From the NCBI GenBank assembly GCA_018065265.1, contig JAGHTP010000010.1:1-64000 (forward strand): DNA of 64,000 nucleotides, in the 5' to 3' direction. The notes beneath the pieces are model-generated. The model had not been told where the DNA came from. It was given only the letters and a program-made list of their open reading frames with translations, and made no database searches. The position numbers and the translations under genes were made by a program. Below, in pieces: positions 19,402-28,950 of the stretch. The DNA comes from Candidatus Cryptobacteroides aphodequi. Its GTDB lineage: Bacteria; Bacteroidota; Bacteroidia; Bacteroidales; UBA932. Every line of letters begins with the position of its first letter. Position 1 is the first letter of the stretch.

Positions 19402-20911
19402 AAATCACCATTTCCTGTGCATTGATCACGTAATCGGGATGCGGGTTGAGGAGCACGAACTTCAGGGTGTGCTCGCCGCTGCCTATGCAATAGGTGCTGA
19501 ACACCTCGTATTTGCGTTTGATATAATCGAAAGGCATCTCGAATTCCTCTACGAGGCTGCCATCTATCCAGGCCTGTAGGCGCGCACGGTAATCGGACTC
19601 GTCGTGACCGGTCTTGACCACACTGCCTTCGACAACTATAGAATTGCCGTTGAAGCTAAGCGTGAGTTCGTCCGAGAAGCGCTTCTTCAGAACGACTTTC
19701 GCAACGGGTACCAGACCTTCGAAAGACTGCTCGTAGCGCACGGCGTGCGGCTCCTTCACGGGGCAGATGAACTGCTCGCCATCGACACGGCCGCCTTCCG
19801 CCTCAAGAACCTGACCGATAAGGTCCACGTTGATGTCGCAGAGGCTGTTGAGGCTGATTGAGGTGTAAGGGAAGGGCATTGAGGCTATCTTCTCCACTCC
19901 GCCTTTCCATTCGGCAGGAATGGCATCGTAGCCGTACATCACGCCCAGAATACCGGCAGCCGAGGCCGGATTGCAGTCGGAATCGTCTCCGCAACGGGTG
20001 GAGATGTCCATCGTACGGCCGAAATCGCCTTCGCCGTAAAGCAGACCCATAACAACGTGCGCGGCATTGATGGTGGCGTCGATATTGAAACAGTTCCATA
20101 CGCCTTCGGGGCAGCCGACGTCCAGGTTGTGCCTTTTCTGAATTTCGAACCAGCACTGATGCCAGTCGTTAGGGTATTTCTTATGAAAGCGGATCACATC
20201 CGCGATGCAGTCGTGGAATTTCGTGCCTTCGGGGATGGTCTTCAGGGCCTCCGACACAACCGTGGGGATATCGTCACATACGAAAGCAAGCGAATACATA
20301 GCGGCCGTGAAAACTCCACCGTACCAACCGTCGCCATAGTTCATTATGTGACCGATGCGGTCGGCGATGACGCTGGCGGCGTCAGGAAGGCCGGGAGTGA
20401 TCATTCCTATGAAATCGGCTTCGATCTGGAAATCGATATCATCGGCGTGGGGATTCTTCATCCAATGGCCCGACATAGGGGGCATAATACCGTTAAGGAT
20501 ATTGTACCTCGCGGCCTGGTTGGCGTGCCACAACTTATAGTCGGCATTGGCGAACGACTGAGCGAAGAGCTCCACAGGAGCGTTCACGCCGTTTTCAGCC
20601 ATCACTTCAAGGAAGGTGAGGTCCATATAGACATCGTCATACAGACCGGGATCCTCGATGAATGTGTCGTAGATATAGTCGTCGTACCAGGGGATGGGAA
20701 TTTCATCGTTGATGATCGAACCCTTGTACTTGAACTCAGTGGGACCGCCATAGGTGCAACCAATGGTCTGTCCGAACCAGCCACCGCGAATCTTGTCTTC
20801 GATGGTTGCGCGGTCAAGGCTTACCGTGGTGCCGTACGGAACGGCAGCACGCTGGCAGGATGCGAACAGCGACAAGGCGCAGGCCAGAACAGGTATGATA
20901 GTTTTCTTCAT
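19385..20911 (-). CDS. ADP-ribosylglycohydrolase family lipoprotein
   Basis: DKIRGGWFGQTIGCTYGGPTEFKY, YDDVYMDLTFLEVM, CGDDSDCNPASAAGILGVMYG; lipobox LFASC. Confidence 0.88.
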   Translation of the reverse strand: MKKTIIPVLACALSLFASCQRAAVPYGTTVSLDRATIEDKIRGGWFGQTIGCTYGGPTEFKYKGSIINDEIPIPWYDDYIYDTFIEDPGLYDDVYMDLTFLEVMAENGVNAPVELFAQSFANADYKLWHANQAARYNILNGIMPPMSGHWMKNPHADDIDFQIEADFIGMITPGLPDAASVIADRIGHIMNYGDGWYGGVFTAAMYSLAFVCDDIPTVVSEALKTIPEGTKFHDCIADVIRFHKKYPNDWHQCWFEIQKRHNLDVGCPEGVWNCFNIDATINAAHVVMGLLYGEGDFGRTMDISTRCGDDSDCNPASAAGILGVMYGYDAIPAEWKGGVEKIASMPFPYTSISLNSLCDINVDLIGQVLEAEGGRVDGEQFICPVKEPHAVRYEQSFEGLVPVAKVVLKKRFSDELTLSFNGNSIVVEGSVVKTGHDESDYRARLQAWIDGSLVEEFEMPFDYIKRKYEVFSTYCIGSGEHTLKFVLLNPHPDYVINAQEMVIYDEAE

Positions 20912-22501
20912 TTACTTGATGACAGGATTTTCGGAGTAATACTGAATCGCGTTTATGCGGAGGAGATACTCTTCCGGCTTCGGGTTGCGCCAGATCATCC
21001 TTACGATATGGTGTCCTTCGGGCATGCAGTACTTCCAGGCGGGCTCGAGCTTGCGCGAGGTTCCGCGCATAGGGAGAATCGAAACCTGGTCGAGAGCGCC
21101 GTCTATCCACACCTCGACTTCGGCTACATAGTCGTCGTTCTGCTCCGCAAGGGCGAAGACTTCCGAGCCAACGTGCTTTTTGGAAACGCGGTCGGCATAA
21201 TTGGCGCTTATTCCGCGCAGGCAAACGAGGTTGCCCCAGATGACGAAGCCGTTGCCGTCGAAATCGAACTCGTAGTCCTCGGACATCCAGGCATCCTTCT
21301 GGTCGCGCATAACGGGGTAGGTATTCGTGAAGTTCTGCTCGAGAGGCAGCACCTCCGCCTTGCGCTGAGGGATGGTCACGTTTGTCTCATCCACCTTGCC
21401 TCCGGCACGCTCGATGAACTGCAGGGCCTGATCGAACGAGTAGTGGGAACCCTTGTCGAGCGACACATCCGTTCCTTCAAAGTCGAGGTACCATATTTCT
21501 TCGAGGGGCTCACGCCACCGGGCCGGGATGCCGGAAAGGCCCCTCGCCACGCCGAGCACGCCGCCAACGGTAGCCGGGTTGCAGTCGGAATCCTGACCGC
21601 AGCGGGTTGCTATCTCGATTGACTTGCCGAAATCGCCCTCGCCGTAAAGGAGACCTATGGCCACATAGGCGGAATTGATCTTCGCGTCGATGTCGAAGCT
21701 GAGGAACACGCCTTTGGGGCAACCGGTGTCAGCTCCCCATTTCTTGAGAATCTCGAACCAGGTGCGTTTCCAGTCCTTAGGATACTTGCGATGAAGTACG
21801 CGCACATCGTTGACGCACTGCCAGAACGTGCTCTCTTCGGGGATGGGTTCGAGAGCCATATCGAGTATCTTCGCAGGGTCGTCGCAAACGAATGCGGCAC
21901 TGTACAGACCTGCTACGAAGGCGCCTCCGTAGAAGCCGTCGCCGCTGTTCATTATATGGCCGACACGGCTGGAGATTTCCATAGCCTCAGGCATCAGGCC
22001 GGGAGCCATCAGACCCACGAAGTCGGCCTCAATCTGGAAGTCGAGGTCATCGGCGTGCGGATTGTTCATCCAATACCCCGACATAGGGGGCATCACGCCC
22101 TGCCTTACATTGTAGCGGCCGGCCTGGTTGGCGTGTGCGAGATGGTAGTCGGCATAGGCGAAACGCATTGCGAGCGAATCCGCAGTGGCATCGATGCCCA
22201 TCTGCTGGAAGGCCTCGGCAAAAGTGAGGTCATTATATACGTCGTCGAAAAGACCGGGCTTCTTGTCCCACCAGTAGCGGACTATCCCATCGCGCCATTC
22301 TATGGGCTGCGAGTCGGGGATGATGGTTCCCTGATGTTTGAACTCGGTGGGGGCGCCATAGACCACGCCTATGGTCTGGCCGGCCCAGCCGCCCTTGATC
22401 TTGTCCATAAGGGCGTCGCGGCCAAGTGTCACCTCCGAAGGAGCCTTGCAGCAGGACGCAAGGCAAAGCAGGGGCAAAAATGCTATGAAAAGTCTTTTCA
22501 T
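20912..22501 (-). CDS. ADP-ribosylglycohydrolase family lipoprotein
   Basis: DKIKGGWAGQTIGVVYGAPTEFKH, FDDVYNDLTFAEAF, CGQDSDCNPATVGGVLGVARG; lipobox CLASC. Confidence 0.88.
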   Translation of the reverse strand: MKRLFIAFLPLLCLASCCKAPSEVTLGRDALMDKIKGGWAGQTIGVVYGAPTEFKHQGTIIPDSQPIEWRDGIVRYWWDKKPGLFDDVYNDLTFAEAFQQMGIDATADSLAMRFAYADYHLAHANQAGRYNVRQGVMPPMSGYWMNNPHADDLDFQIEADFVGLMAPGLMPEAMEISSRVGHIMNSGDGFYGGAFVAGLYSAAFVCDDPAKILDMALEPIPEESTFWQCVNDVRVLHRKYPKDWKRTWFEILKKWGADTGCPKGVFLSFDIDAKINSAYVAIGLLYGEGDFGKSIEIATRCGQDSDCNPATVGGVLGVARGLSGIPARWREPLEEIWYLDFEGTDVSLDKGSHYSFDQALQFIERAGGKVDETNVTIPQRKAEVLPLEQNFTNTYPVMRDQKDAWMSEDYEFDFDGNGFVIWGNLVCLRGISANYADRVSKKHVGSEVFALAEQNDDYVAEVEVWIDGALDQVSILPMRGTSRKLEPAWKYCMPEGHHIVRMIWRNPKPEEYLLRINAIQYYSENPVIK

Positions 22502-24477
22502 CGGGCGCTGTAAACTTCTATTTCAGAAACGGAAATGAACGATGAAACGTTCTTGGTGTATTTGTTCCAGTGAACCAGGACGGCATCGTCGCCGATAACC
22601 CTGATTGCAGTCGTTGTGACTGGCTCTGCGAAGCGGAAAAGGAACTCGCTGCTGTGCGGCTGGATGAAGACGGCATCGCTTTCCGGGCGTGCGGGGCTGA
22701 TGGTTGCAGGGACTTCCACCCAGTTGCCATCAGCATCGAGAGCCTCAACCCTCATAGTCGAATACCAGCCTCCGAACTCCTCCAGGCAACCGAAGTGGAA
22801 CGAAAGCATATCCACCGTCACGGGTTCCGCCCAGCGGTAGCCGAAGTAATCTTCCTTAGGGCCGATGTATTTGTCGGCAAGCGAGTAGAAAGAAGCTCCG
22901 GGGCCGTCGTAAACGCCATCACAGATGACATCCACGTTCGGTGCATAGAACGAGTGGGCAACGGTTGTCCAGCACGAATCGAGCACTTCGAAATTAGTCT
23001 CCTTCACGAGAGAAAGGATCTCCGCATTCTCCGGGGCGATATTGCGGCCGCGAACGACGAGGTCGAACTCCTTGTCTATCGACTTGACACCGTCGCTCAG
23101 GCGAAGGGTAATCTTATAATCACCAGTCTTGAGAGCCTTTCCGTAAAGGCGGCCGTCCTTGAAGCTGAGGCCTTCGGGAAGAGTTCCACCCACGAGGCTC
23201 CACTGATAGCAGCGGTTCGTGACGCAGGCAAAGTCGTAATCGGTCTCCTCACCTACAACGATGCGCGGATTGGGGCCTACGCAGAATTCGAGAGGAGCGT
23301 GGAACGCAGCCTTGGGATTGATACGATACCAGGTCTGTCCGTCACGCTCGAAGCTTTCGCCGCCGTTCTTGACGATGATCTTTTCGGCCAGAACTACCGT
23401 ACGCTCTATGATATCCTCGATTGAAGCGTCGGGCATATCGTAGCGCGTAACGTTGATGTAGCGGTCGTTGAACGGTTTGGTCCAGTGTTCGAACGGCATC
23501 GAACGGTCAGTAGGTACAGCGGAAGCACCATTCACGACACCGAGCAGTCCGCAGATTGTAGCGGTCTGATTGTCGGCATCGAAACCGAGTGCGCAGCCTA
23601 TGAGAAGTGTCTTGTCAATGTCGCCATTTCCGTAGAGGAGAGCCAGAATACCCATCGCGCCGTTAAGGTCGGCGTTCCAGATGGTCTTTGTGGCATCGGC
23701 CTCGTTCACGTAGTACTTGTCGGCGATATACTGCCTTGCAGCATGCCAGTCATCGGGATAGCGTTTGTAGAGCGAAAGGCACTCGTCGATAATGGTGCGG
23801 AACCTGTCGCCCTTGGGGAGATACTTCTTCGAGTGCTCGACAAGAGTCTTTATGTCCTTCTCGAAGAAGGCTTCAGAATACATTGCACCGTAAACCACGG
23901 TAGGCGAAGTGGCCCAGGAGTCGCTCGTGATGCGGGCGGCCCACTCCGAAATGCCGGCAGCGTATGCGGGCATACCGGGAGCGGTGTAGCTCCATATCTC
24001 ATTGATGAGCTGCGGGTCAATCTGGAACCAGTGCGGGTTATAGCGCATATCGCCGGTGAAAGGAGGCGTGAGACCATAGTGCATCAGGCCGAGAGTCGCC
24101 CTGTTGGCAAGCCACACGCGGTCGCGGATATGATACATCCAGCCTTCGCGTATCTGAGCATAGGTGGGATCGACGCCGTATTTCTCCATCATCAGGAGAT
24201 AGAGATACTCCACGTCGGTGTCATCATCGGAGAAGGCGCCATCGACCGCGCTCATCTTGCGCATTGCCTTGTTGAAGACGAAGGGCGGCTCGCCGGCTGC
24301 TTCGATGAACTTGTTCTCATATTCGAGGCCGTAGATATTGCCGACCATCTGGCCAAGCCAGGCGCCGGCTATCTTGTCCTTGAGTTCTTCGCGGGAAATC
24401 TCCATCGCGCCCTCGGAGCACGAAGCAAGGAGGGCAAGCGATGCGATTATTGCGGTTACGGGTATTCTGAATTTCAT
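22498..24477 (-). CDS. ADP-ribosylglycohydrolase family lipoprotein with putative-Ig and F5/8-like C-terminal modules
   Basis: DKIAGAWLGQMVGNIYGLEYENK, AFSDDDTDVEYLYLLMME, LGFDADNQTATICGLLGVVNG; LPEGLSFKDGRLYGKALKTGDYKITLRLSDG; C-terminal discoidin-like segment; lipobox LLASC. Confidence 0.85.
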   Translation of the reverse strand: MKFRIPVTAIIASLALLASCSEGAMEISREELKDKIAGAWLGQMVGNIYGLEYENKFIEAAGEPPFVFNKAMRKMSAVDGAFSDDDTDVEYLYLLMMEKYGVDPTYAQIREGWMYHIRDRVWLANRATLGLMHYGLTPPFTGDMRYNPHWFQIDPQLINEIWSYTAPGMPAYAAGISEWAARITSDSWATSPTVVYGAMYSEAFFEKDIKTLVEHSKKYLPKGDRFRTIIDECLSLYKRYPDDWHAARQYIADKYYVNEADATKTIWNADLNGAMGILALLYGNGDIDKTLLIGCALGFDADNQTATICGLLGVVNGASAVPTDRSMPFEHWTKPFNDRYINVTRYDMPDASIEDIIERTVVLAEKIIVKNGGESFERDGQTWYRINPKAAFHAPLEFCVGPNPRIVVGEETDYDFACVTNRCYQWSLVGGTLPEGLSFKDGRLYGKALKTGDYKITLRLSDGVKSIDKEFDLVVRGRNIAPENAEILSLVKETNFEVLDSCWTTVAHSFYAPNVDVICDGVYDGPGASFYSLADKYIGPKEDYFGYRWAEPVTVDMLSFHFGCLEEFGGWYSTMRVEALDADGNWVEVPATISPARPESDAVFIQPHSSEFLFRFAEPVTTTAIRVIGDDAVLVHWNKYTKNVSSFISVSEIEVYSAR

Positions 24478-24483
24478 TATCTG

Positions 24484-26028
24484 TTAATATCCGGGGTTCT
24501 GTGTAAGATTGGGGTTGTCACCCATACGCTCGTCGGGGATGGGGAACAGTTCGATGTGAGCATCTCCTGCTTCCTTGCACCACCAGGCGTCGGTATATTT
24601 GCCGAAGCGGATGAGGTCCTGCCTTGACCAGCCTTCGAGAGCAAGCTCGTGCTGACGCTCGAGAAGGAGGTTGTCAAGAGTAAGGTCTGCAGCCGACATA
24701 GGCGCAAGGCCTGCGCGCTCCCTGATTGCCTTGAATTCGGCAACGGCTGCGGCTTCGCCGGCTTTGTCCTGACGTACGAGAGCCTCGACATACATAAGCA
24801 CGACGTCGGAGTACCTCATAAGATAGAAGTCATTCTCCATACATACTTTGTACGACTTGAGAGTGCCGTCACTCTGATAAGGCCACTTGACAATGCGGGC
24901 ACCATCCATACGGGCGATTCCCTTCGCATATTTTTCCTCTTCGATGGGCGAACCTGTAAGGATGTAGTCCTGATATGTGGTTTCGCCATCCTTGATGATT
25001 CTGAGCTGGTACTTCTGGCCCGAGTAGTCGTAAACCTGTCCGTAGAGCCAGGTAGCATCCTTGCGGAGGTCTCCGCTCTCGTAGGAGTCGAAGAAGTCGG
25101 GCTGGCAGATCATCGAGCCGTTCCAGGTCTCACCAATCTGGAAAGCTGTCTGGAGGTCATCGTTGAAGGTCATCACGAAGATGTAGAAGCCCTGGGGAGT
25201 GTAAACGCTGCTGTAGGGAATGGCGAAGATGGCCTCGGGGCCGTTCTCGTTCTGAATGGCGAAGTTCTGGGCATAGCTCGGAGCGAGCGAATACTGACCG
25301 CTGTCCATTATTTCCTTGCAGACTGCAGCGGCTTCGCTGTAACGGGCCGTGCCTGTCCATTTCTCGGAATTCAAGTAGATCTTGGCGAGAATGAAGTTGG
25401 CCATACCCTTGGTCACGCGGCCGTAGGTCGAAGCGTTGACGGTCTCATCAAGAAGGGCGATATTATCCTTCACTTCCTTTTCGAGGAAAGCGAGCATAAA
25501 GGCACGGTCCTTCTGCTCGGGGTAGCCAGTCTGCTTCTTGTCGACAGCATAGGGTACATTGCCGAAGCAATCGACAGCAAGCAGATAGTAGAAAGCCCTG
25601 AGGACCTTGATTTCAGCCACGCTCTTACGGGAAGCATCGGTCGGATTGCTTATGTTCTCAAGTTCGTAGATGGCATCGTTGCAGGCGGAGATACCGTCGA
25701 AGCAGTAGTCCCAGCCGCAGCGGATGAGCTTGTTCGAAGTGGGGAAATCGTGGCGCTGAAGTTCGCCGTAGCGGGGCTCTCCCCAGCTTCCGTTATAGGA
25801 TACGGGTATCGCGACCTCATTGCTGACCTGCATTATAAGTGTGAGCATACTCTGCTCGGCACCCCAACTCTGCAGGGCGGTGTAGGGACGTGAAGTGTAG
25901 AGGGCCAGAAGGTTGTCGTCCGAAAGGAAAACGTCCTTGGGCACCTGGCTGAAGATCTCTTCGTCCAGATTCGTGCAGGAAGCGGCAAGTGCGGCCGCTG
26001 CGAATATGATTGCTATAGACTTTTTCAT
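24484..26028 (-). CDS. susD-like: RagB/SusD family protein
   Basis: LMRYSDVVLMYVEALVRQDKAGEA, LLLERQHELALEGWSRQDLIRFGKY; start trimmed to MKKSIAIIFAAAALAASC. Confidence 0.93.
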   Translation of the reverse strand: MKKSIAIIFAAAALAASCTNLDEEIFSQVPKDVFLSDDNLLALYTSRPYTALQSWGAEQSMLTLIMQVSNEVAIPVSYNGSWGEPRYGELQRHDFPTSNKLIRCGWDYCFDGISACNDAIYELENISNPTDASRKSVAEIKVLRAFYYLLAVDCFGNVPYAVDKKQTGYPEQKDRAFMLAFLEKEVKDNIALLDETVNASTYGRVTKGMANFILAKIYLNSEKWTGTARYSEAAAVCKEIMDSGQYSLAPSYAQNFAIQNENGPEAIFAIPYSSVYTPQGFYIFVMTFNDDLQTAFQIGETWNGSMICQPDFFDSYESGDLRKDATWLYGQVYDYSGQKYQLRIIKDGETTYQDYILTGSPIEEEKYAKGIARMDGARIVKWPYQSDGTLKSYKVCMENDFYLMRYSDVVLMYVEALVRQDKAGEAAAVAEFKAIRERAGLAPMSAADLTLDNLLLERQHELALEGWSRQDLIRFGKYTDAWWCKEAGDAHIELFPIPDERMGDNPNLTQNPGY

Positions 26029-26039
26029 TTTTCCGGGCA

Positions 26040-28946
26040 TTAGAATTTAAGACTTACACCTGCTGTGAACACCCTTGCACGGGGATAATAGCTCAGGTTT
26101 TCGATACCGGGAGTAAGACCGGTAAGGCTGACCTCGGGATCGACACCCTTGTATCCGGTGAGGACAAGAAGGTTCTGTCCGGTTGCGAATACAGCAAGTT
26201 TCTTGACGAGCGAGCCTTCCTTCACGGGAATGTTATATGTTACAGAGAGGTTGTCCCACTTGAAATAGCTCGCATCCTCAAGATAGCGCGAGCAGTAGAT
26301 AGGATTGCCGGTGTAATCGGTATTGTCGAGCCAGGTGGCGAGGATGTTCTTCTGACCGAAGTCCGAAATTCCCTCATATACGGCCCTCATCTGATTAAAG
26401 ACCTTGCCACCAATCGATGCGCGCATAGTCGAGCTGACAGAGAAATTGCCGAACGAAACAGAATTGCTCCAACCGAGGGTCACAGCAGGATAAGCGCTGC
26501 CAAGGTTGACCCAGTCGGACTCCTTGGTCTGTTTGACCTTGATGGAACCTGACGAGCGGATGCTGTCGAACTCGGGTCCGTAGAAAGTACCGATGCTCTC
26601 GCCCTCGATAAGCCTCTGGCAATATACTCCGAGAGGAGTGTTGAGCCAGCCTATGCGGTACTCCTGGCCTGCAAACTCGTCATTGGTGAAGGAGATGAGC
26701 TTGTTGGAGTTGTGGGCGGCGGTAAGTGTCGATACCCAGGTCACTTCCTTGGTTTTGACAGGAGTTCCGCTCAATGTCAGTTCGATACCGCTGTTGCTGA
26801 TCTTGCCGACATTGGTGAAGAATGTTCCGTAATCGTAAGGAGGAACGGGAACGGTATAGTTATAGAGCAGGTTGGAGGTCAACCTGTAGTAATAGTCGAT
26901 TGTACCGGAGAGGCGTCCCTCGAGCATTTCAAAATCGACACCCACGTTGAACTCGGATTTCTTCTCCCAGGCGAGGTCGGGGTTGGCATTGCTTGCAGGG
27001 GCGTAAGCAGTACTCCATTTTCCGTCATAGTAGAAGTTACCGCTGGTCTTTACGAGGAAGAGCGACTTGTAGTTCGAGAAATCCTGGTTTCCTGTAACAC
27101 CATAACCGGCGCGGAGCTTGAGTTCGTCAAGCCATTCGACATCCTCGAGGAAATCTTCCTGGGTAAGACGCCAGCCGAGGCTGATTGCAGGGAACCATCC
27201 CCACTTGTTGTTCTGCCCGAAGCGGCTCGAGCCGTCACGACGGAGCGAAACCGAAGCCATATACTTGTCGGCATAATTGTACATCACGCGGCCGAAGAAG
27301 GCGATGTACTTGCTCTGCGAACGTTCCGAATCCATATCGGCATTACCGGTGAGGAGGGCCTTTCCTCCTCCGATATTGTTGACCTTGAAGAAGTCGGTAT
27401 CGAAATCGTAGTTGTTGATATATGAGGAGAAGTACTGCTCCTTCTCATAGGTATAACCGAGAATTCCCTGAAGGGAGTGCTGACCGAACTTGTTCGAATA
27501 CTGCAGGGTGCTCTCGTACTGGAGGTCTTTGTAATAGCTGTTCTCGATGCTGGCCTCACCCTTCTTACCTGTATTGCCGGGATAGAAGCGTGTGAGGTAG
27601 TCGGTGCTTCCGAAATTCTGGTTGCGGGCGCTCACGAAGTTGTCCCACTTGAGGCCCTTGACGGGCTTGATATTGAGTGTGGCGCGGCCGTTGACCGTGA
27701 TGTCATTGACCTCGGCCTTGCTCTCACGCTCATTCTGCATTGCCACGGGATTGTAATAATCCATCGCGCTTACGGTGAAGTAGCCGCCGTTCAACTCATC
27801 GGTCGGGTCATAGACGGGCTCCGTAGGGTTGTGAAGGAAAGCCTGACGGAAAATACCGGTGCGGGAGCCCTGGTAGTCGCGCTTTCCGTAAGTGAGATTG
27901 TAGTCGAGGGTCAGCCATCCGTCGAGAGCCTCCTGATGGATGTTGCTCTTGAGGAGGTAACGGTTGTGGTCGTTATTCTTGAGAAGACCCTGGTTCTGCT
28001 GAACATTGAAAGATGTGCGGTGAGAGAAGGACTCGGAACCGCCGGAAACCGACAGCGTGTGTCTGTGGCTGAATGGAGTGCGTGTCACCTCGTCAAACCA
28101 GTCGGTATCAGCTCCGTAAAGAGCGTAGCTGGCCGAAGGTTTGTAGTTGTTGATGGCATATTCGAACTCCTTGGCTGTCATAGGAACGGCACGCGAAAGA
28201 ACGGTCTGGGTAGAAACCGATCCGTCATATTCGACCGATGTCCTGCCCGCCTTGGCGCGCTTTGTAGTGATGATGATCACACCGTTGGTACCGCGTGTAC
28301 CGTAGATTGCGGCGGCGGAACCATCCTTGAGCACGTCCATACTCTCGACTTCCTGGAAATCGACAGTAGAAAGATCGGCTCCGCTCACACCGTCAACGAT
28401 GATGAGGGGACCCTGGCCCGCAGAAAGCGTGTTCGTACCACGGAGGAGGATTTCCATCGATCCGTTAGGGTCGGCACCGTTGGGATTCGTGATTGAAAGA
28501 CCGGCGACCTTGCCCTGGAGCATTCCGGCAGCATCGTTGAAAGCGCCCTTGTCGAAGTCGTCACTCCTGAGGCTCGATACCGAACCGGTGATTTCCTTCT
28601 TTGTGGTGGTACCGTAACCGATGACTACGGTTGCGTCAAGCACATTGGCTTCCGAAACGGGGAGTATGATATCGTAGTTGCTCTGTGCTCCTACGGTAAA
28701 AGTAACGTCATCATAGCCGAAGAACGACACGGTAACGCTCTCACCCTCCTTGACGTCGAGCGAGAACTTGCCATCTATGTCGGCAATGGCATATTTGCCC
28801 GATGCGCTCAGCGCGGTTGCGCTCACGAGCACCTCGGAATCACTTCCGGTGACCGTACCGGTGATTTTGCGGGTCTGTGCAGCCGCGCCCGCCGCAAGGC
28901 AGAGCGTCAGGGCCGACAAGGCCAGCAATGCGAACAGTTTCTTCAT
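26040..28946 (-). CDS. susC-like: SusC/RagA TonB-linked outer-membrane protein
   Basis: ATVVIGYGTTTKKEITGSVSSL, GPLIIVDGVSGADLS, DVLKDGSAAAIYGTRGTNGVIIITTKR. Confidence 0.96.
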   Translation of the reverse strand: MKKLFALLALSALTLCLAAGAAAQTRKITGTVTGSDSEVLVSATALSASGKYAIADIDGKFSLDVKEGESVTVSFFGYDDVTFTVGAQSNYDIILPVSEANVLDATVVIGYGTTTKKEITGSVSSLRSDDFDKGAFNDAAGMLQGKVAGLSITNPNGADPNGSMEILLRGTNTLSAGQGPLIIVDGVSGADLSTVDFQEVESMDVLKDGSAAAIYGTRGTNGVIIITTKRAKAGRTSVEYDGSVSTQTVLSRAVPMTAKEFEYAINNYKPSASYALYGADTDWFDEVTRTPFSHRHTLSVSGGSESFSHRTSFNVQQNQGLLKNNDHNRYLLKSNIHQEALDGWLTLDYNLTYGKRDYQGSRTGIFRQAFLHNPTEPVYDPTDELNGGYFTVSAMDYYNPVAMQNERESKAEVNDITVNGRATLNIKPVKGLKWDNFVSARNQNFGSTDYLTRFYPGNTGKKGEASIENSYYKDLQYESTLQYSNKFGQHSLQGILGYTYEKEQYFSSYINNYDFDTDFFKVNNIGGGKALLTGNADMDSERSQSKYIAFFGRVMYNYADKYMASVSLRRDGSSRFGQNNKWGWFPAISLGWRLTQEDFLEDVEWLDELKLRAGYGVTGNQDFSNYKSLFLVKTSGNFYYDGKWSTAYAPASNANPDLAWEKKSEFNVGVDFEMLEGRLSGTIDYYYRLTSNLLYNYTVPVPPYDYGTFFTNVGKISNSGIELTLSGTPVKTKEVTWVSTLTAAHNSNKLISFTNDEFAGQEYRIGWLNTPLGVYCQRLIEGESIGTFYGPEFDSIRSSGSIKVKQTKESDWVNLGSAYPAVTLGWSNSVSFGNFSVSSTMRASIGGKVFNQMRAVYEGISDFGQKNILATWLDNTDYTGNPIYCSRYLEDASYFKWDNLSVTYNIPVKEGSLVKKLAVFATGQNLLVLTGYKGVDPEVSLTGLTPGIENLSYYPRARVFTAGVSLKF

Positions 28947-28950
28947 ATTA

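Noticed and set aside
20057-21622. 521-aa plus-strand ORF antisense to two ARH genes
   Set aside because: Antisense to two recognisable ARH genes; composition typical of shadow ORFs.
24649-25893. 414-aa plus-strand ORF antisense to SusD
   Set aside because: Shadow ORF of SusD; no domain signature.
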